Positions 9,349-20,484 are shown, counted from the first letter of the stretch. The stretch is 55,946 bases of DNA from Thalassoglobus neptunius (GCF_007859735.1 NZ_SIHI01000023.1:1-55946), one strand, 5' to 3'. The notes: a model not told the origin generated them from the sequence alone. Program-made: numbers and translations.

Positions 9349-10362
9349 TCAGTGGACGAGACAGAAGTCTTCGAAGTGGGACTTCACATCGAGAAAATGT
9401 GATTCGCAGCGAAGGAATGCCTGAACGATTTCCGGATCGAAATGCGACCCGCTGTTGCGAAGGGTGATCGCTTTCGCGACGTCGTGCGAATAGGCGTCTT
9501 TGTAGACGCGTTTGCTTGTGAGGGCATCGTACACATCAGCGAGAGCGGTGATTCTGCCACAAAGAGGAATTTGATCCCCTCGCAAACCGTTCGGATAGCC
9601 TTGCCCGTCAACTCGTTCGTGATGGGTGAGTGCGATGTCCCGCGCCATTTCGAGATAGCTGGCGTTGGGATGATGCGTGGCGACTTCGGTCAATGTTTTC
9701 GCACCGAGAGTCGTGTGAGTTTTCATGACCTCGAATTCCTGCCGCGTCAATCGTCCCGGCTTGAGCAGAATGCTGTCGGGAATGGCGACTTTTCCGATGT
9801 CGTGAAGCGGTGTTGTGAGATGCAGGAGGTTGATGTAATCCCCATCAACGATCTCTCCGAATTCGTCGGTCTGGGCGAGTTCTTCTGCCAGAATCCGTGC
9901 GTATTCGCGCATCCGTTCGAGGTGTGCGCCGGTCTCCTGATCACGAGACTCCGCCAGTTTCGCCAACGCGAAGATCGTTAGTTCCCGGCTTTCGAGACCG
10001 AGAATTCGTTCGCCCGCGCGGACTCGCACAAGGAGTTCACTCGGGTTGAACGGTTTGGTGATAAAGTCATCGGCCCCAGCTTCGAGACCTTGAACCACAT
10101 CCTCCATACTCGAGTAGGAGGTCAACAGGATGAGATAGATGTATCCCCCGATGTGTCGTGAACGGACCTCACGGCACAACTCAAGCCCTGTCATCCCAGG
10201 CATTTCCCAGTCTGAGATGAACAATCGAAACTGCCCCGTTCGGAGATACTGATATGCTTCCGTCCCATCTCGGGCGACGGTCACATCGTATCCGAACGCT
10301 TCGAGTGCGTTTCGAAGAGTTTCGGTTGTTGAGTAGTCGTCATCAGCGACGAGGATGTCCAT
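9349..10362 (-). CDS. Response regulator with HD-GYP output domain
   Basis: Residues 1-120 form a CheY-like receiver with acidic cluster DDD (7-9), phosphoacceptor D51 and the conserved lysine in FITKPF. After a short helix comes an HD-GYP phosphodiesterase domain with HDIGKVAIPD and the HHERVDGQGYP signature, plus ALADVYDALTSKR downstream. These enzymes hydrolyse cyclic di-GMP in the cytoplasm. All the metal and catalytic positions I can read are present, so it is probably active and controlled by phosphorylation. It starts 4 bases after the stop of the Hpt gene, so the two form an operon. The likely donor is a hybrid kinase that passes phosphate through that Hpt protein. Confidence 0.95.
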   Translation of the reverse strand: MDILVADDDYSTTETLRNALEAFGYDVTVARDGTEAYQYLRTGQFRLFISDWEMPGMTGLELCREVRSRHIGGYIYLILLTSYSSMEDVVQGLEAGADDFITKPFNPSELLVRVRAGERILGLESRELTIFALAKLAESRDQETGAHLERMREYARILAEELAQTDEFGEIVDGDYINLLHLTTPLHDIGKVAIPDSILLKPGRLTRQEFEVMKTHTTLGAKTLTEVATHHPNASYLEMARDIALTHHERVDGQGYPNGLRGDQIPLCGRITALADVYDALTSKRVYKDAYSHDVAKAITLRNSGSHFDPEIVQAFLRCESHFLDVKSHFEDFCLVH

Positions 10363-10366
10363 CGCT

Positions 10367-10798
10367 TCAGAATCCTTTGTATCTCAGCCTACGGAAGCGT
10401 TCTTCAATATTGGATGTCATTGAGAACGGCCGAACCTCCATCTCGAACTGGTCACTCGCTTCAATGAGTTCATTGAGGCAATCTTGAGAGGCCCGGTCAT
10501 CTTCTTCACGTGCAGCGGTTTCGAGTTTCAGTGCGAGTTTTGTGATACGAGTGGCATTCAGGTTCGCTGCTTCGCCCCTCAGGCGATGTGCGCCCTGAGC
10601 AAGTTCAACGAAATCTCGCAGATCCATCGCTTGCTGTAACTTCTCAGTTGAGTCTTGCAAGCTGCCCTTAAAACGGTTGATCAATTTGTCGACAAGGTCG
10701 AGCTTGCCCAGACACCGGTCCACCAGTTTCTGGAGTTCGATCATCGGAACGCTTTCGTCTTTCAGCGTCGGTTCGGAAGATCTCATTGGAATGCTCAC
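10367..10798 (-). CDS. Hpt (histidine phosphotransfer) domain protein
   Basis: The 143-residue protein is helical, with the Hpt signature AHRLRGEAANLNA around H71, the expected phosphoacceptor histidine; family members usually read AHxLKGxAxxxGA. Such proteins shuttle phosphate between the receiver of a hybrid kinase and a response regulator. It is cotranscribed with the HD-GYP regulator, which follows after 4 bases, and should be its phosphodonor. An N-terminal tail of about 18 residues may be an over-long start; a second methionine is at residue 19. The hybrid kinase at 14.2 kb ends in a receiver but has no Hpt domain, so the three could form one relay (inference). Confidence 0.88.
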   Translation of the reverse strand: MSIPMRSSEPTLKDESVPMIELQKLVDRCLGKLDLVDKLINRFKGSLQDSTEKLQQAMDLRDFVELAQGAHRLRGEAANLNATRITKLALKLETAAREEDDRASQDCLNELIEASDQFEMEVRPFSMTSNIEERFRRLRYKGF

Positions 10799-11163
10799 GT
10801 GTTCGACAAAATGGCAGTTTGGTAAACGCTATTTCACGAAACAGGGTGGCGTATCGGATGACTGAACAGTTCCGTGTCAGGTTTGGGAAATCCCCAATAG
10901 AATGGCAAAGATAACGGCGCAAAGTGAGCAAGCTGCATAATCGTTGAATTCGCAACAACCCCTATTGTCGTGCACAGCTTAACATTCGGAGTCGGTCGAG
11001 TTTCAGGAATGATCCGGTTGTAGGGAGTGGACCAGTTGAATCGTCAGTCCGTTTGTGGTGGTTGTGTGACTTTCTTGCAGTTTGATGTTATTTCCAGACG
11101 AAGCGACAAGAGACTTGTGACTGCGTTGGATGGCATGCTGCAACGCTTGAAGGAAACTCAGGG
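10799..11163. other. Divergent promoter region between hpt and the FadL-type gene
   Basis: The 365 bases should hold both promoters. I do not see a clear -35/-10 pair. A ribosome-binding site (GAAGGAAACTC) lies just before the FadL-type start at 11164. No other feature is supported. Confidence 0.4.
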
Positions 11164-12423
11164 ATGAATCAATTCAAACGAGCGTTTGCGACTCTGTGTT
11201 GTGTCATTGGGTTCGCCCAGTCGGGATACGCGGAAGGAACCTATCTCTACGGGATTTCTGCCCGGGCGATTGGTCGCGGTGGAACGAATGTCGCGCACCG
11301 GGACAATGGGGCGTTGATCTACGATAACCCCGCCGGAATCGTGGCTGTTCCCGGAAATGGATTAGTGGATATCGGGATCGACACGTTGATCACCGACTTC
11401 AGTTATTCTGATCCCGATAATCCGACGACGCACGATTCGACGATCAGCCCGCTGCCGCAACTTTCGATTGTTCGAAGGAGTTCCGATGGTGTCTGGGCTG
11501 CGGGCCTTGGGGTGTTTACCCCTGCGGGATTCGGCCAGTCCTACAAGCTCAATGGGCCGTTTCCGTTTCTCGGTCCCCAGGAATACAACTCCTTCGGTTC
11601 ACTGACCAAAGTTCTTCCCAGTCTTGCGTGGGCGCCGAATGATCGCCTTCGTATTGGTGGAACCGCTGGTGTCGGTGTCACTTACACGTCGATTCGCCTG
11701 CCTTACTTCCTTCAGGAACCCGGACCAACTCAGGGGGCTCCGGTTTACCTCGATTTGCGCGGAACGGGAGCGACATTCGTTTGGTCGCTGGGATTGCAAT
11801 ACGATCTCACCGATGTGACAACGTTGGGTGTGACCTATCAGAGCGAAACAGATATGAAACTCGATGGGCCAGCTCGAGTTACGATTCCGCTTGCAGGGAC
11901 AGCGAGATATGACGCGGATACAGAAATTGTCTGGCCACAGTCAGTCGCGTTCGGTGTGAAGCACGAATTGATGCCGTTTCACACAATCTCTGCCGACATC
12001 ATCTGGACCGATTGGGCATCGTCATATGACTCATTCAAAGTCACACTGTCCGATCCATCAATCGTGGGCTTTCCCGAAGTCACGGAGAATTTTCCGCTCG
12101 ACTGGACTGATGGCTTCGTGTTCAAGTTCGGTTACGAAGTGGAATCGGAAGGTCTCGGAACGTTCCGTGTCGGATACGTTCATAACGACAACCCAATTCC
12201 GAACAACACGCTGACTCCACTCATTCAGTCTTTTTCACAGAATGGCTTCACAGCGGGATATGGATGCTGCTGGGCCGACTGGGACATCGATCTCTCTTAT
12301 ATGTATGCATTCGGCCAGGACCGCACGGTTGAGAACAGTGATTTCATCGGCGGAGACTTTGACAACGCTCGGCACACGAACCAGTCGCACGCCATCTCAG
12401 TCAGTGCGATCAAAAGGTTCTAG
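11164..12423 (+). CDS. OmpP1/FadL/TodX-family outer-membrane channel
   Basis: The 419-residue protein has a signal peptide (about 1-23, ending near SGYA) and the FadL-type opening ISARAIGRGGTNVA followed by DNGALIYDNPAGI, where family members have a conserved NPAG motif. The rest is beta-strand-rich with alternating hydrophobic residues and ends in phenylalanine, as expected for outer-membrane barrels. FadL proteins carry long-chain fatty acids or other hydrophobic molecules across the outer membrane. The start has a good Shine-Dalgarno sequence. It converges on a PhcB-like methyltransferase gene with a 39-bp palindrome between. The ligand is unknown. Confidence 0.9.
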   Translation: MNQFKRAFATLCCVIGFAQSGYAEGTYLYGISARAIGRGGTNVAHRDNGALIYDNPAGIVAVPGNGLVDIGIDTLITDFSYSDPDNPTTHDSTISPLPQLSIVRRSSDGVWAAGLGVFTPAGFGQSYKLNGPFPFLGPQEYNSFGSLTKVLPSLAWAPNDRLRIGGTAGVGVTYTSIRLPYFLQEPGPTQGAPVYLDLRGTGATFVWSLGLQYDLTDVTTLGVTYQSETDMKLDGPARVTIPLAGTARYDADTEIVWPQSVAFGVKHELMPFHTISADIIWTDWASSYDSFKVTLSDPSIVGFPEVTENFPLDWTDGFVFKFGYEVESEGLGTFRVGYVHNDNPIPNNTLTPLIQSFSQNGFTAGYGCCWADWDIDLSYMYAFGQDRTVENSDFIGGDFDNARHTNQSHAISVSAIKRF

Positions 12424-12715
12424 AAGCGACCAGCAAACTTGAGAGATGGGTTCTCGACGATTTCGGTCACTGCTGCGTTGAGGGCTGTTGCGACGGCTGA
12501 TTCGCAATCGAGAATTCCATCGCAGAGAACACTCCCGAGAACAAGAAACATTCCCGAGAACTCTGTGGAGAGCGATTTTGCTTGAGTAAAGAGACTCGAA
12601 ACTGAGAGAAACTCACATTCGAGTTTGTGATTAGAAAAGCGGGATTGCTCAGAATCGGGGGGGAGTGAACTCTAAGCTGGTCTCATTGTCGAAATGGACC
12701 GGACATCCGACTCAG
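12424..12715. other. Non-coding stretch downstream of the FadL-type gene
   Basis: No gene is seen here. It holds short repeated words (GAGAACTC, CATTCCCGAGAAC) but no clear structure before the palindrome that follows. Confidence 0.3.
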
Positions 12716-12754
12716 CGGTGAAACATTCTCTCTTAAAGAAAGAATGTTTCACCG
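12716..12754. terminator. Near-perfect 39-bp palindrome between convergent genes
   Basis: The arm CGGTGAAACATTCTCTCTT (12716-12734) pairs with 12736-12754 at 18 of 19 positions, with a single base between them. It sits 27 bases beyond the stop of the minus-strand methyltransferase gene and about 290 beyond the plus-strand FadL-type gene, where a bidirectional terminator would be expected. There is no T-tract on either side, so it may instead be a protein-binding or RNA-processing site. Confidence 0.5.
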
Positions 12755-12780
12755 TGATTTGCGACGTCGAGGAAGCTGTC

Positions 12781-13896
12781 TCAGCGAGTCTTGTTGGACT
12801 CGTCGAGCGGTGTCACAGCATCCTTCCGATATCGGGAATCGGTGACGTTGGCATCGCCGTGGAAATCGTGAGATTTCGTTGAGAGAGCAGAGCCTTTTGC
12901 GACAAAGTTGATGATGATGCCGGTTTCGTCGCGTGAGATCTCAAGCTGCTTCGTGTCGTAACCTGCTTCGGCGAAGAGTCGCACACAATCCTCTTCAGTT
13001 CGTTGGTAGAAGTACCAATCGACATGCCACTGATACTCTGCGGCACAATATTTCAAGCAGTCTTTGAAAGCGACATAGACGATTCCGTTCTGACTGACAG
13101 ATTGTCGCCATCCGTCGAGCATTCGAATCAAAAAGCGATCAGGAATATAATCGCAAAGTCCGACGCTGTAGATGAGGTCCGACTCTCCAAACTGAGCGAG
13201 ATTGGTCTTCGCCTGGGTCATCTTTAATGCGTTGTATTTGACGCATTGAAGTTCGATGACACCTTCAGCATCCGGGGAGATGTGTCGTTGCAGGTATTCC
13301 AGGGCGCCTTCGTCAGAATCAACGCACGTCAGCTGAATCGGCGGTGAATCAGAGAACCCGTCGGCGAATTCACGACCGGGGCCGCTGGCAACATCCAGAA
13401 TAGCGAACTGTCCTCCGCGACTCTCAGCTTCCTCCAGAAGGAACTGTTTGATCGCTGCCAGGCGGAAACAGACCGCTCGGGCGAGATCGGAGTTGAGAAA
13501 GTAGAGATCGAGATAGCCACCGATTCCGGTTGATTTCGGTTCTCCATCATAGATCGCGGTGAGCATTTCGAAGTCACCGGGATAGCCGCGAGGCTTGGCC
13601 TTCGCTCGCTGCATGAACCAACTCTGATCGAAGACGGAAGCGATCTCGTCTCGGAAACGATTCTGAGCCTCTCTCAGCAGTTGTGTATCGTCACCAAACA
13701 AAGCTTCGATTCGTTCGCACTCTTCTCGCGAACGATGAATGGCTTCCGTCAACTCGTCGAGGAGTTGATCGGGCTGCGGAGAAGCGTCAGGAGAAATACG
13801 GCTTTCAAGTGAAGACAAAGCGTCGGAATAACGTTTGACTTCGGTCGAAAAAAACTGTTCGATTTCTTGATGCGGAGGCGTTGGCAGAACTGCCAT
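12781..13896 (-). CDS. PhcB-like SAM-dependent methyltransferase
   Basis: This is a class I methyltransferase: ILDVASGPGRE is the SAM-binding glycine motif and CVDSDEGALEYL the acidic end of strand 2. The segment KAKPRGYPGDFEML before it resembles the conserved stretch in proteins annotated as 'extracellular factor 3-hydroxypalmitic acid methyl ester biosynthesis' (PhcB-like). An N-terminal helical region of about 130 residues precedes the catalytic fold. I place the start at 13896 because AGGA lies 7 bases upstream; an in-frame ATG at 13950 is the alternative and adds 18 residues. The protein is soluble. Its substrate is unknown, but convergence with a FadL-type channel makes a fatty-acyl substrate plausible. 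Confidence 0.78.
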   Translation of the reverse strand: MAVLPTPPHQEIEQFFSTEVKRYSDALSSLESRISPDASPQPDQLLDELTEAIHRSREECERIEALFGDDTQLLREAQNRFRDEIASVFDQSWFMQRAKAKPRGYPGDFEMLTAIYDGEPKSTGIGGYLDLYFLNSDLARAVCFRLAAIKQFLLEEAESRGGQFAILDVASGPGREFADGFSDSPPIQLTCVDSDEGALEYLQRHISPDAEGVIELQCVKYNALKMTQAKTNLAQFGESDLIYSVGLCDYIPDRFLIRMLDGWRQSVSQNGIVYVAFKDCLKYCAAEYQWHVDWYFYQRTEEDCVRLFAEAGYDTKQLEISRDETGIIINFVAKGSALSTKSHDFHGDANVTDSRYRKDAVTPLDESNKTR

Positions 13897-14250
13897 ATTC
13901 AGATCCTGTCGTTCAGTGGATTCAAAATACAAACTTGGTCTGCCCGCCATTGGGGCCTAGCATCAGCATGTCTTTGACGATTGTCAACCTTGTAATGAAG
14001 AAAACGATCTGAAGACTTCGTTGTTCTCTGTCAACGTAGACAACTCTCTCTAATCGGAACGCCTTGCTTTCTCTACTTTTCGCAATGCGAATTTCTTAAC
14101 TGTCCGGCATCAATCTCTCCACATCCTCAGATTCTGTGCTAGTTCTTAAGAGGTATCTGTTCAAACCGACTCCTTTGTGGATCCCCAACCGGACGCATCA
14201 AGATCGACGTTTCCAAAGGTCCACGCAGCACAGGCTTTAACTGGGACTCA
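13897..14250. other. Divergent promoter region
   Basis: This separates the methyltransferase from the giant kinase gene. An AT-rich stretch around 14040-14160 probably carries promoters, but no convincing sigma-70 pair or operator was seen. No gene is supported. Confidence 0.35.
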
Positions 14251-17200
14251 ATGTCAGCCACGTCTGCCGATCATCATCCGGACGGCTCCCGCGTCGGGAA
14301 CATGAGGGAGATGCTCACAGAGTTGCCCGTCGTGAATGGGAACTTCTGTGCACTGGAACTGCTCTACGAAATCGAAGGGAGTTCGGCACTCATCGGGATC
14401 GACCGGCGTACGAACACACGTGTGTTCATGCGGGCACTCAACCCGTGCGAAGTGTCGAAAACTGTGCTGCTCCAGATTGAGCAGGAAGCTTCAATCTACG
14501 CAGGAATTTCGCATCCGAATCTCATTGCACTTGTGTTCTGCGGATATGAGCACGGACGTTATTGGATCATCGTCGAGTTTGAGAGTTCCCCCACTCTTCA
14601 GGAGTTGCTTGAGCAGGAAACCTTTCGCGGAGACGTCTCGCTTCGCGTGGTAAGAGAAGTCTTAAAGGCGATTGAGGTTCTTCACGAATCGAGTTTGCTG
14701 CATCGTTCGATTCGTGCCGATCAGGTGTTTCTCAGAGAGATCGGGAAGTCCCCGCGTGTGCTGTTGAGCGGTCTTGGAGCACCCGATCCGGTCAAGTTGC
14801 TGAGTCCATCCGGACTGTCAAACAGCGAAAAACTTGCACTTGCTGAGTGTTTGTCTCCCGAACAGAGTGGTGTGATTAACGAGCCGCTCACGGAACTTTC
14901 AAATATCTATTCCGCTGGATGTCTTCTTTTTCAGTGCCTGACGGGACGACCACCGTTTCAGGGAAAGAATCTGAACGATCTGTTGCTCCGGCAGGCAACG
15001 CATTCCGTACCAAAGGTGCGCGAACTCGGAATCGTCGTTCCTCGCGCGATCGATGAAATTCTGGAGAGAACTCTCTGCCGCGAACCGCACGGTCGTTATC
15101 AGTCGGTGAGTGCGCTAATCGCAGATATCGATGACGTGCTCGCTGCAATTGAGCAGGGTGACAGCAATCCGGATGTCGTTGTTGGCGCTCGAGATCGCAG
15201 GAAAACGCTTGTTTCTCCGGCGTTTGTCGCACGCCGGGAGGAAATTGAAAAACTCGACAGTGCGATTGAACATTGTCGAGCCGGAGAAGGAAAGCTCGTC
15301 TTCATCGAAGGTGAATCGGGATACGGAAAGTCTCGTCTCATCTCGGAGTTTTCATCGCGTGCTTCACAGAATGGTTTGACGATTTTCTCCGGACGCGCAA
15401 CGTCAGATGGAAGTGCACACTCTTTTCCATTCTTTGATGCGATCGCGGGGCAGATTGAACATATCGGAGAAAGGCGACCCGAGTTCATCGGGGAATTGAA
15501 AGAGAGTCTGCAGGATCGTTGTTCCGTCATTGGAACAGCGGTGCCGAAAATGAAATCGCTGCTTGAAGTGGAAAGTACGAGTTCCTTTGACTCGGTCACA
15601 ATCGAAGAGTCGCAGACGATCAGCGCGTTAGCGGCCTTGATCGGTTCGCTGGGGTCCAAAGAACGCCCGGCGGTTGTCATTCTGGATGACTGCCAATGGG
15701 CCACCGATCTCGTGGTCGGATTGATCCGATACTGGAAGCTCGTTGATCCCGTCCAGTCGCCGTCGAGCCGGTACGTTCAACTTGTGATTTCGTTCCGAAC
15801 GGAAGAAGTCGCGGAAACTCACGCGATGCGCTCGCTGAATCCCGATGTTCACCTCAAGCTCGGGCCGCTGAGTCCTCATGACACTCGACGCCTCGTGGAA
15901 TCGATGGCGGGACCGCTCCCCAACTCGGCAGTGGAAACACTCGCTCGGTTCTCGGATGGTGTTCCGTTCATGGCGGCCGCTGTCCTTCACGGGCTCGTCG
16001 AAACGAATTCACTGATTCCTACAGACGACGGTTGGCAGGTCGACGAAGAAGCTCTCGCCAAGGTTCAATCGTCCTCGCACGCGGGTGAGTTCTTATCGCA
16101 GAGACTCAATCTGCTGGACGAGAAAACTCGGCAGCTCTTGTCGGTCGGGGCGGTTCTCGGAAGCCACTTCGAGTTGTCGATGGCAATGGAGATCGCAAGG
16201 CTGACGCCAAGACAGGCTTACGAGGCGGTTCACGATGCGCGCAAACGCCATTTGATGTGGTGTCAATTCAGCAGCGGCGAGTGCTCGTTTGTGCATGATC
16301 GAGTTCGGGAAACATTGCTGGCCAATCTCCCCAAAGAAGAGAGAAGACGACATCACCAGCAGGCCGCAAGCCATTTGCAATTAGTCGCACCCGATCGAAC
16401 GGCCGAACTCGCGTATCATTTCGATGCGGCCGGGGACCACAAGTCTGCACTTCGTTTTGCACGAGACTCAGCCAAGTCGGCAAGGAAGTCGCATGCGCTT
16501 GAGCTTGCTGAACAGCAGTACTTGATCGCAAAACGAGGAGCGCGGGACGAAAGTGCAGAGGTTCGATTCGAGATTACGAAGGAACTCGGCGAAGTCTTGA
16601 TGCTTCGTGGAAAGTACGATTCGGCAGACAGAGTTCTGAAGATCGCTTCGAAACTGGCAAATGGAGCGGAGGCAGAGGCAGAGGTTCGTGAGAAACGCGG
16701 GGAACTCCGTCGCAAACGCGGAGACATGGAAGGGGCCATCCTCGAATTCGAATCGGCGCTGCGGTTGCTCGGTCGCAGAATTCCCAGCAGCAAACTCTCT
16801 TTGTTTATGATGCTGGCGTTCGAAATCGTGATTCAGGTTCTCCACACGGTTTTGCCAGCTTCGCTGTATCGCGGAAGGCGTCCACCCAGCCCAAGAGAGG
16901 CTCTCGTTCTCCGGCTATACAGTGGGTTATCACACACTTACTGGTATTGTCGAAGCCTAACGCTGGCGATGTGGACGCATCTTCGAGGAATGAACCTCGG
17001 CGAGCGGTATCAACCAAGTCTGGAGTTGGCACAAGCTTACTCCGACCATGCTCCTGCAATGATGCTCACGGGTTATTATCCGCGAAGTATCCGATACGTT
17101 GAGAGGTCATTTCAGATTCGAACGAGTCTCGGAGATCTTTGGGGACAAGGACAGTCGCTTCATTATCACGGAGTCGTTCTTTATGCCGCGTCGCGGTATC

Positions 17201-20200
17201 GCGAGTGCATTGAGAAGTGTCAGAAAGCGATTCAGATTCTCGAACGGACCGGTGATTTCTGGCAGGTGCACATCGCCCGGTATCAAGTGGCTGCTTCTCA
17301 ACTTCGGTTGGGGGAATACGAAGCTGCGCTCGCAACTGCGAGGTTAAATTATCATTCGGGAATTACACTTGGAGATGAACAGGCTTCCGGAATTATCCTG
17401 GACGTCTGGTCGCGAGTTGCATCGCATTTAATTCCGGAACAGACACTCCAGGAAGAAGTCAATCGGCCTCGGTCTGATGTTCAAGGCCGCACGCAAGTTC
17501 TGATCGCTCATGCTGTTAAACTATTAAACGATCAACAACCGCAGCAGGCAGAAGAGTTACTTCGATCGGCTGTTCAGATCGTTGAAACGGCAGGTGTTCG
17601 GAATCCTTATACTGTTCCGGTTTATGCCTGGTTGGGGACTGCTTGTCGAATCAATGCAGAAATGGAAACTTCTCTGTCTCCGTTTCAGCGTCGCAAGCAC
17701 CTCAGGGAAGCTCATCGCTGGATTCGCAAAGGCTTGAGGCAGAGGTGGAGGTTTCGAAATGACCTTCCTCATCTATATCGTGAGTTGGGATTGCTCGCGA
17801 CAATGGAAGGGCGTGCCAAGGTTGCGAAGCGGGCGTTTCAAAAGAGTCTGAAAGTTTCACAGTCGCAGCACGCTCAAACCGAGTACGCGACGACGATGGC
17901 GGTCTGGTCCCGAATCGCCGAAGAATGGGGAGTCTCAATTCAGGAGTTCGTGCCGGATCACTCCGTACAAGCCTATTGCGCGCTGCAGGAGAATTCGTTT
18001 CATCGAGGAGCGATCCGACAACGGGCATCGACGACGCTGTCGCTCATTGACCGCTTTGAAACCCTGTTGCAGTCAGGGCGTGTGATTATCTCTGCACTGT
18101 CGAAAGAAGCGATCATCAGAGAGGCTCGAACAGCATCGTGTCGACTCCTCCGAACCGAGACAGCGCGGCTGGTGATGTTCGATGAAAATCAACAGATATC
18201 GATTGATGAAAATGATCTGACGGCGGAGTGTCGGCAACTTATCGAAGTCGCGACACAAAAGAAGGAGGTTGTTTGTCGACAGCCTGACTTTGAACATCGT
18301 GTTGCGGAGACCGATTTCTCTGTGTTGTGCGCTCCTATTCAGGTTCGTGGTTTCACCGTGGCTTGTCTCTACGCAACTCACCGGGGAAGTGAAGTCTTCT
18401 TCGGAGCTGACGAAGAACGAATTGCGGAGTTTACTGCGACACTTGTCGGTGCTGCATTTGAGAATGCGGAAGGCTTTGAACAGTTGGAACAGTTGAACGC
18501 AACGCTGGAACATCGAGTTGCGGAGCGGACACAAGCGGTTCAGGAGCGGGCGCGACAGCTCGCGAAGTCGAACCTCGAACTGGAACGGGTCGCGACGAAG
18601 TTGCGGTTAGCACAAGGGGAACTTGTGGCTTCCAAAATGGCTGCCGAAGAGGCCAATAAAGCCAAAAGCCGCTTCCTCGCAGCGATGAGTCACGAGATTC
18701 GAACTCCCATGAATGGAATCATCGGAATGAGTGAACTGGCGCTTTCTACAGATCTTGACGGTCGACAGCGGACCTATCTGGGAACCGTTCACAAGTCAGC
18801 GAATTCACTGCTTGCGATCCTGAATGACATTCTCGACTTCTCCAAGATCGAATCCGGCAAGATGGATGTCGAATCCATTCCGTTCGACCTGCACGAATCG
18901 ATTGCGGATGCGGTCCGTCTATTCGCTGGTGCTGCGACTCGGAAAGGACTGGACATTTCCTGTCTGGCTCTCGATGGAGTTCCGATTCGAGTCATGGGTG
19001 ATGCCAATCGGTTGAATCAGATTCTTGTCAATTTGATTGGGAATGCCCTGAAGTTCACAACTGCCGGCGAGGTGAGAGTCACTGCGAAACGGGTGGACGA
19101 TGCAGAAGGAATCGCCCGCGTTCGGTTCTGTGTGTCGGATACCGGAATCGGAATTCCTGAAGAGACACGCGATCGAATTTTCTCCGCATTCGATCAGGGA
19201 CAGGCGTCGGTCACGCGACGGTTCGGGGGAACCGGGCTGGGGCTTGCCATTTCGTCTCAATTGATTGCGCTGATGGGCGGAAGGATCTGGGTTGAGAGTG
19301 AAGAGGGAAGCGGAAGCCAGTTCTATTTCGAAATTCCATTTGAGATGACGGGTGCGGAAGTTTCGAACTTTGTTGATGGGGACGAACAGCAACTCTCGGT
19401 GTTTTACTTCCACCCTCATCGAGACTTTGTGGAAGAGGTAGCCGCGGCCTTTGAGGCCCGTGCAGTGTCGGTCTCTGTTTCGTCGGATGTTGAAGAAGCA
19501 CGACTTCTTCTGGCGGGGCCGGAGGCCAACTTTGACCGAATCGTGTTTGATTTAATGTTGGAGTCTGAACGGGAGTTTGCATTGTTGCGGGAAGCAATCC
19601 GTTCCAACGTGCTGGACTCTGGTCAACTTCTTGTGCTGGTTCCAGCAGGGGCTGTTGACTCGGCCAATCGTTTAGAAGAGATGGGTGTCACTCAGGTTAT
19701 CGAGAAACCGGTTACAGAGACCGTGTTGTTAAACATGTTGCGGCAGGCGGATTGCCGGACGAATTCTGAGCATGAAGAAGACTCCGAATCGTCGCAGGTT
19801 CTTCCCGAGGAAACAGCACTTCGAATTCTGGTCACCGACGATAGCGATGTGAACCGTGACGTTGCAGAGGGGCTGTTGGAACTCTTCGGCCATGAAGTTG
19901 TCACTGCCGCCAGCGGTCACGAAGCACTGGAGAAAATGGGGAGTGGCGTTTTCGATCTCGTGTTGATGGATGTCGAAATGCCCGACATGGACGGGTTGAC
20001 TGCCACGCGTCTTCAGCGTGAACTCGAACTGAACGGCGGAAAGCGCGTCCCGATTCTCGCCATGACAGCTCATGTGATTGAGTCCGTCAAATCACAGTGT
20101 CTGGAAGCAGGGATGGATGGATTTATCTCCAAGCCTTTACAGCCCGATGAGATTCGGCAGGTTCTGTCAACGTTCCTGGAAGCAGGTCATGCGGACGGAA

Positions 20201-20220
20201 GCAAAGTCTTCCAACAATAG
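14251..20220 (+). CDS. Pseudokinase / AAA ATPase / TPR / GAF / hybrid histidine kinase
   Basis: The 1989-residue multidomain sensor has the architecture annotated elsewhere as 'trifunctional serine/threonine kinase/ATP-binding protein/sensor histidine kinase'. Residues about 30-290 are a protein-kinase fold that has lost its catalytic residues: the lysine strand reads VFMRAL, the HRD loop is H151-R-S, and no DFG is present (LLSGLG instead). An AAA_16-type ATPase follows with Walker A GESGYGKS (K360) and Walker [11 protein letters not shown] (D479-D480). Residues about 680-1250 are TPR-like, with a hydrophobic stretch near 850-875. A GAF domain is at about 1265-1400, then a coiled coil. The kinase core has H1481 in [11 protein letters not shown] and the [10 protein letters not shown] and DTGIGIP boxes. 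A degenerate receiver (about 1711-1835) precedes a canonical one with D1907 in [10 protein letters not shown]. No signal peptide: probably cytoplasmic. Confidence 0.93.
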   Translation: MSATSADHHPDGSRVGNMREMLTELPVVNGNFCALELLYEIEGSSALIGIDRRTNTRVFMRALNPCEVSKTVLLQIEQEASIYAGISHPNLIALVFCGYEHGRYWIIVEFESSPTLQELLEQETFRGDVSLRVVREVLKAIEVLHESSLLHRSIRADQVFLREIGKSPRVLLSGLGAPDPVKLLSPSGLSNSEKLALAECLSPEQSGVINEPLTELSNIYSAGCLLFQCLTGRPPFQGKNLNDLLLRQATHSVPKVRELGIVVPRAIDEILERTLCREPHGRYQSVSALIADIDDVLAAIEQGDSNPDVVVGARDRRKTLVSPAFVARREEIEKLDSAIEHCRAGEGKLVFIEGESGYGKSRLISEFSSRASQNGLTIFSGRATSDGSAHSFPFFDAIAGQIEHIGERRPEFIGELKESLQDRCSVIGTAVPKMKSLLEVESTSSFDSVTIEESQTISALAALIGSLGSKERPAVVILDDCQWATDLVVGLIRYWKLVDPVQSPSSRYVQLVISFRTEEVAETHAMRSLNPDVHLKLGPLSPHDTRRLVESMAGPLPNSAVETLARFSDGVPFMAAAVLHGLVETNSLIPTDDGWQVDEEALAKVQSSSHAGEFLSQRLNLLDEKTRQLLSVGAVLGSHFELSMAMEIARLTPRQAYEAVHDARKRHLMWCQFSSGECSFVHDRVRETLLANLPKEERRRHHQQAASHLQLVAPDRTAELAYHFDAAGDHKSALRFARDSAKSARKSHALELAEQQYLIAKRGARDESAEVRFEITKELGEVLMLRGKYDSADRVLKIASKLANGAEAEAEVREKRGELRRKRGDMEGAILEFESALRLLGRRIPSSKLSLFMMLAFEIVIQVLHTVLPASLYRGRRPPSPREALVLRLYSGLSHTYWYCRSLTLAMWTHLRGMNLGERYQPSLELAQAYSDHAPAMMLTGYYPRSIRYVERSFQIRTSLGDLWGQGQSLHYHGVVLYAASRYRECIEKCQKAIQILERTGDFWQVHIARYQVAASQLRLGEYEAALATARLNYHSGITLGDEQASGIILDVWSRVASHLIPEQTLQEEVNRPRSDVQGRTQVLIAHAVKLLNDQQPQQAEELLRSAVQIVETAGVRNPYTVPVYAWLGTACRINAEMETSLSPFQRRKHLREAHRWIRKGLRQRWRFRNDLPHLYRELGLLATMEGRAKVAKRAFQKSLKVSQSQHAQTEYATTMAVWSRIAEEWGVSIQEFVPDHSVQAYCALQENSFHRGAIRQRASTTLSLIDRFETLLQSGRVIISALSKEAIIREARTASCRLLRTETARLVMFDENQQISIDENDLTAECRQLIEVATQKKEVVCRQPDFEHRVAETDFSVLCAPIQVRGFTVACLYATHRGSEVFFGADEERIAEFTATLVGAAFENAEGFEQLEQLNATLEHRVAERTQAVQERARQLAKSNLELERVATKLRLAQGELVASKMAAEEANKAKSRFLAAMSHEIRTPMNGIIGMSELALSTDLDGRQRTYLGTVHKSANSLLAILNDILDFSKIESGKMDVESIPFDLHESIADAVRLFAGAATRKGLDISCLALDGVPIRVMGDANRLNQILVNLIGNALKFTTAGEVRVTAKRVDDAEGIARVRFCVSDTGIGIPEETRDRIFSAFDQGQASVTRRFGGTGLGLAISSQLIALMGGRIWVESEEGSGSQFYFEIPFEMTGAEVSNFVDGDEQQLSVFYFHPHRDFVEEVAAAFEARAVSVSVSSDVEEARLLLAGPEANFDRIVFDLMLESEREFALLREAIRSNVLDSGQLLVLVPAGAVDSANRLEEMGVTQVIEKPVTETVLLNMLRQADCRTNSEHEEDSESSQVLPEETALRILVTDDSDVNRDVAEGLLELFGHEVVTAASGHEALEKMGSGVFDLVLMDVEMPDMDGLTATRLQRELELNGGKRVPILAMTAHVIESVKSQCLEAGMDGFISKPLQPDEIRQVLSTFLEAGHADGSKVFQQ

Positions 20221-20484
20221 TTCGTTCCTGCTTAGAACCGATTGAGGATCGACTCTCGGTGGCTTTGCGCGACCTTCAGGCTTTCGGCCAGCATGGAAAT
20301 TAATTCGTTCCGGAGTGGATCGCTCTTCACTGATCAGACTTCTGAACAGGCACTAACATCGCATGGAGCGCGTTCAGACGGGCTGAGTGAAACCTCGAAG
20401 ATCGCTTCGAGGACGACGGAATTCGATCTTCGACTCAACGGGTGTTTCGACGAAGTGCTTGATTCACGCGATTGAAGATCGATT

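Noticed and set aside
20242-20475. 77-codon frame downstream of the giant kinase
   Set aside because: Weak start region and no recognisable composition; probably chance.
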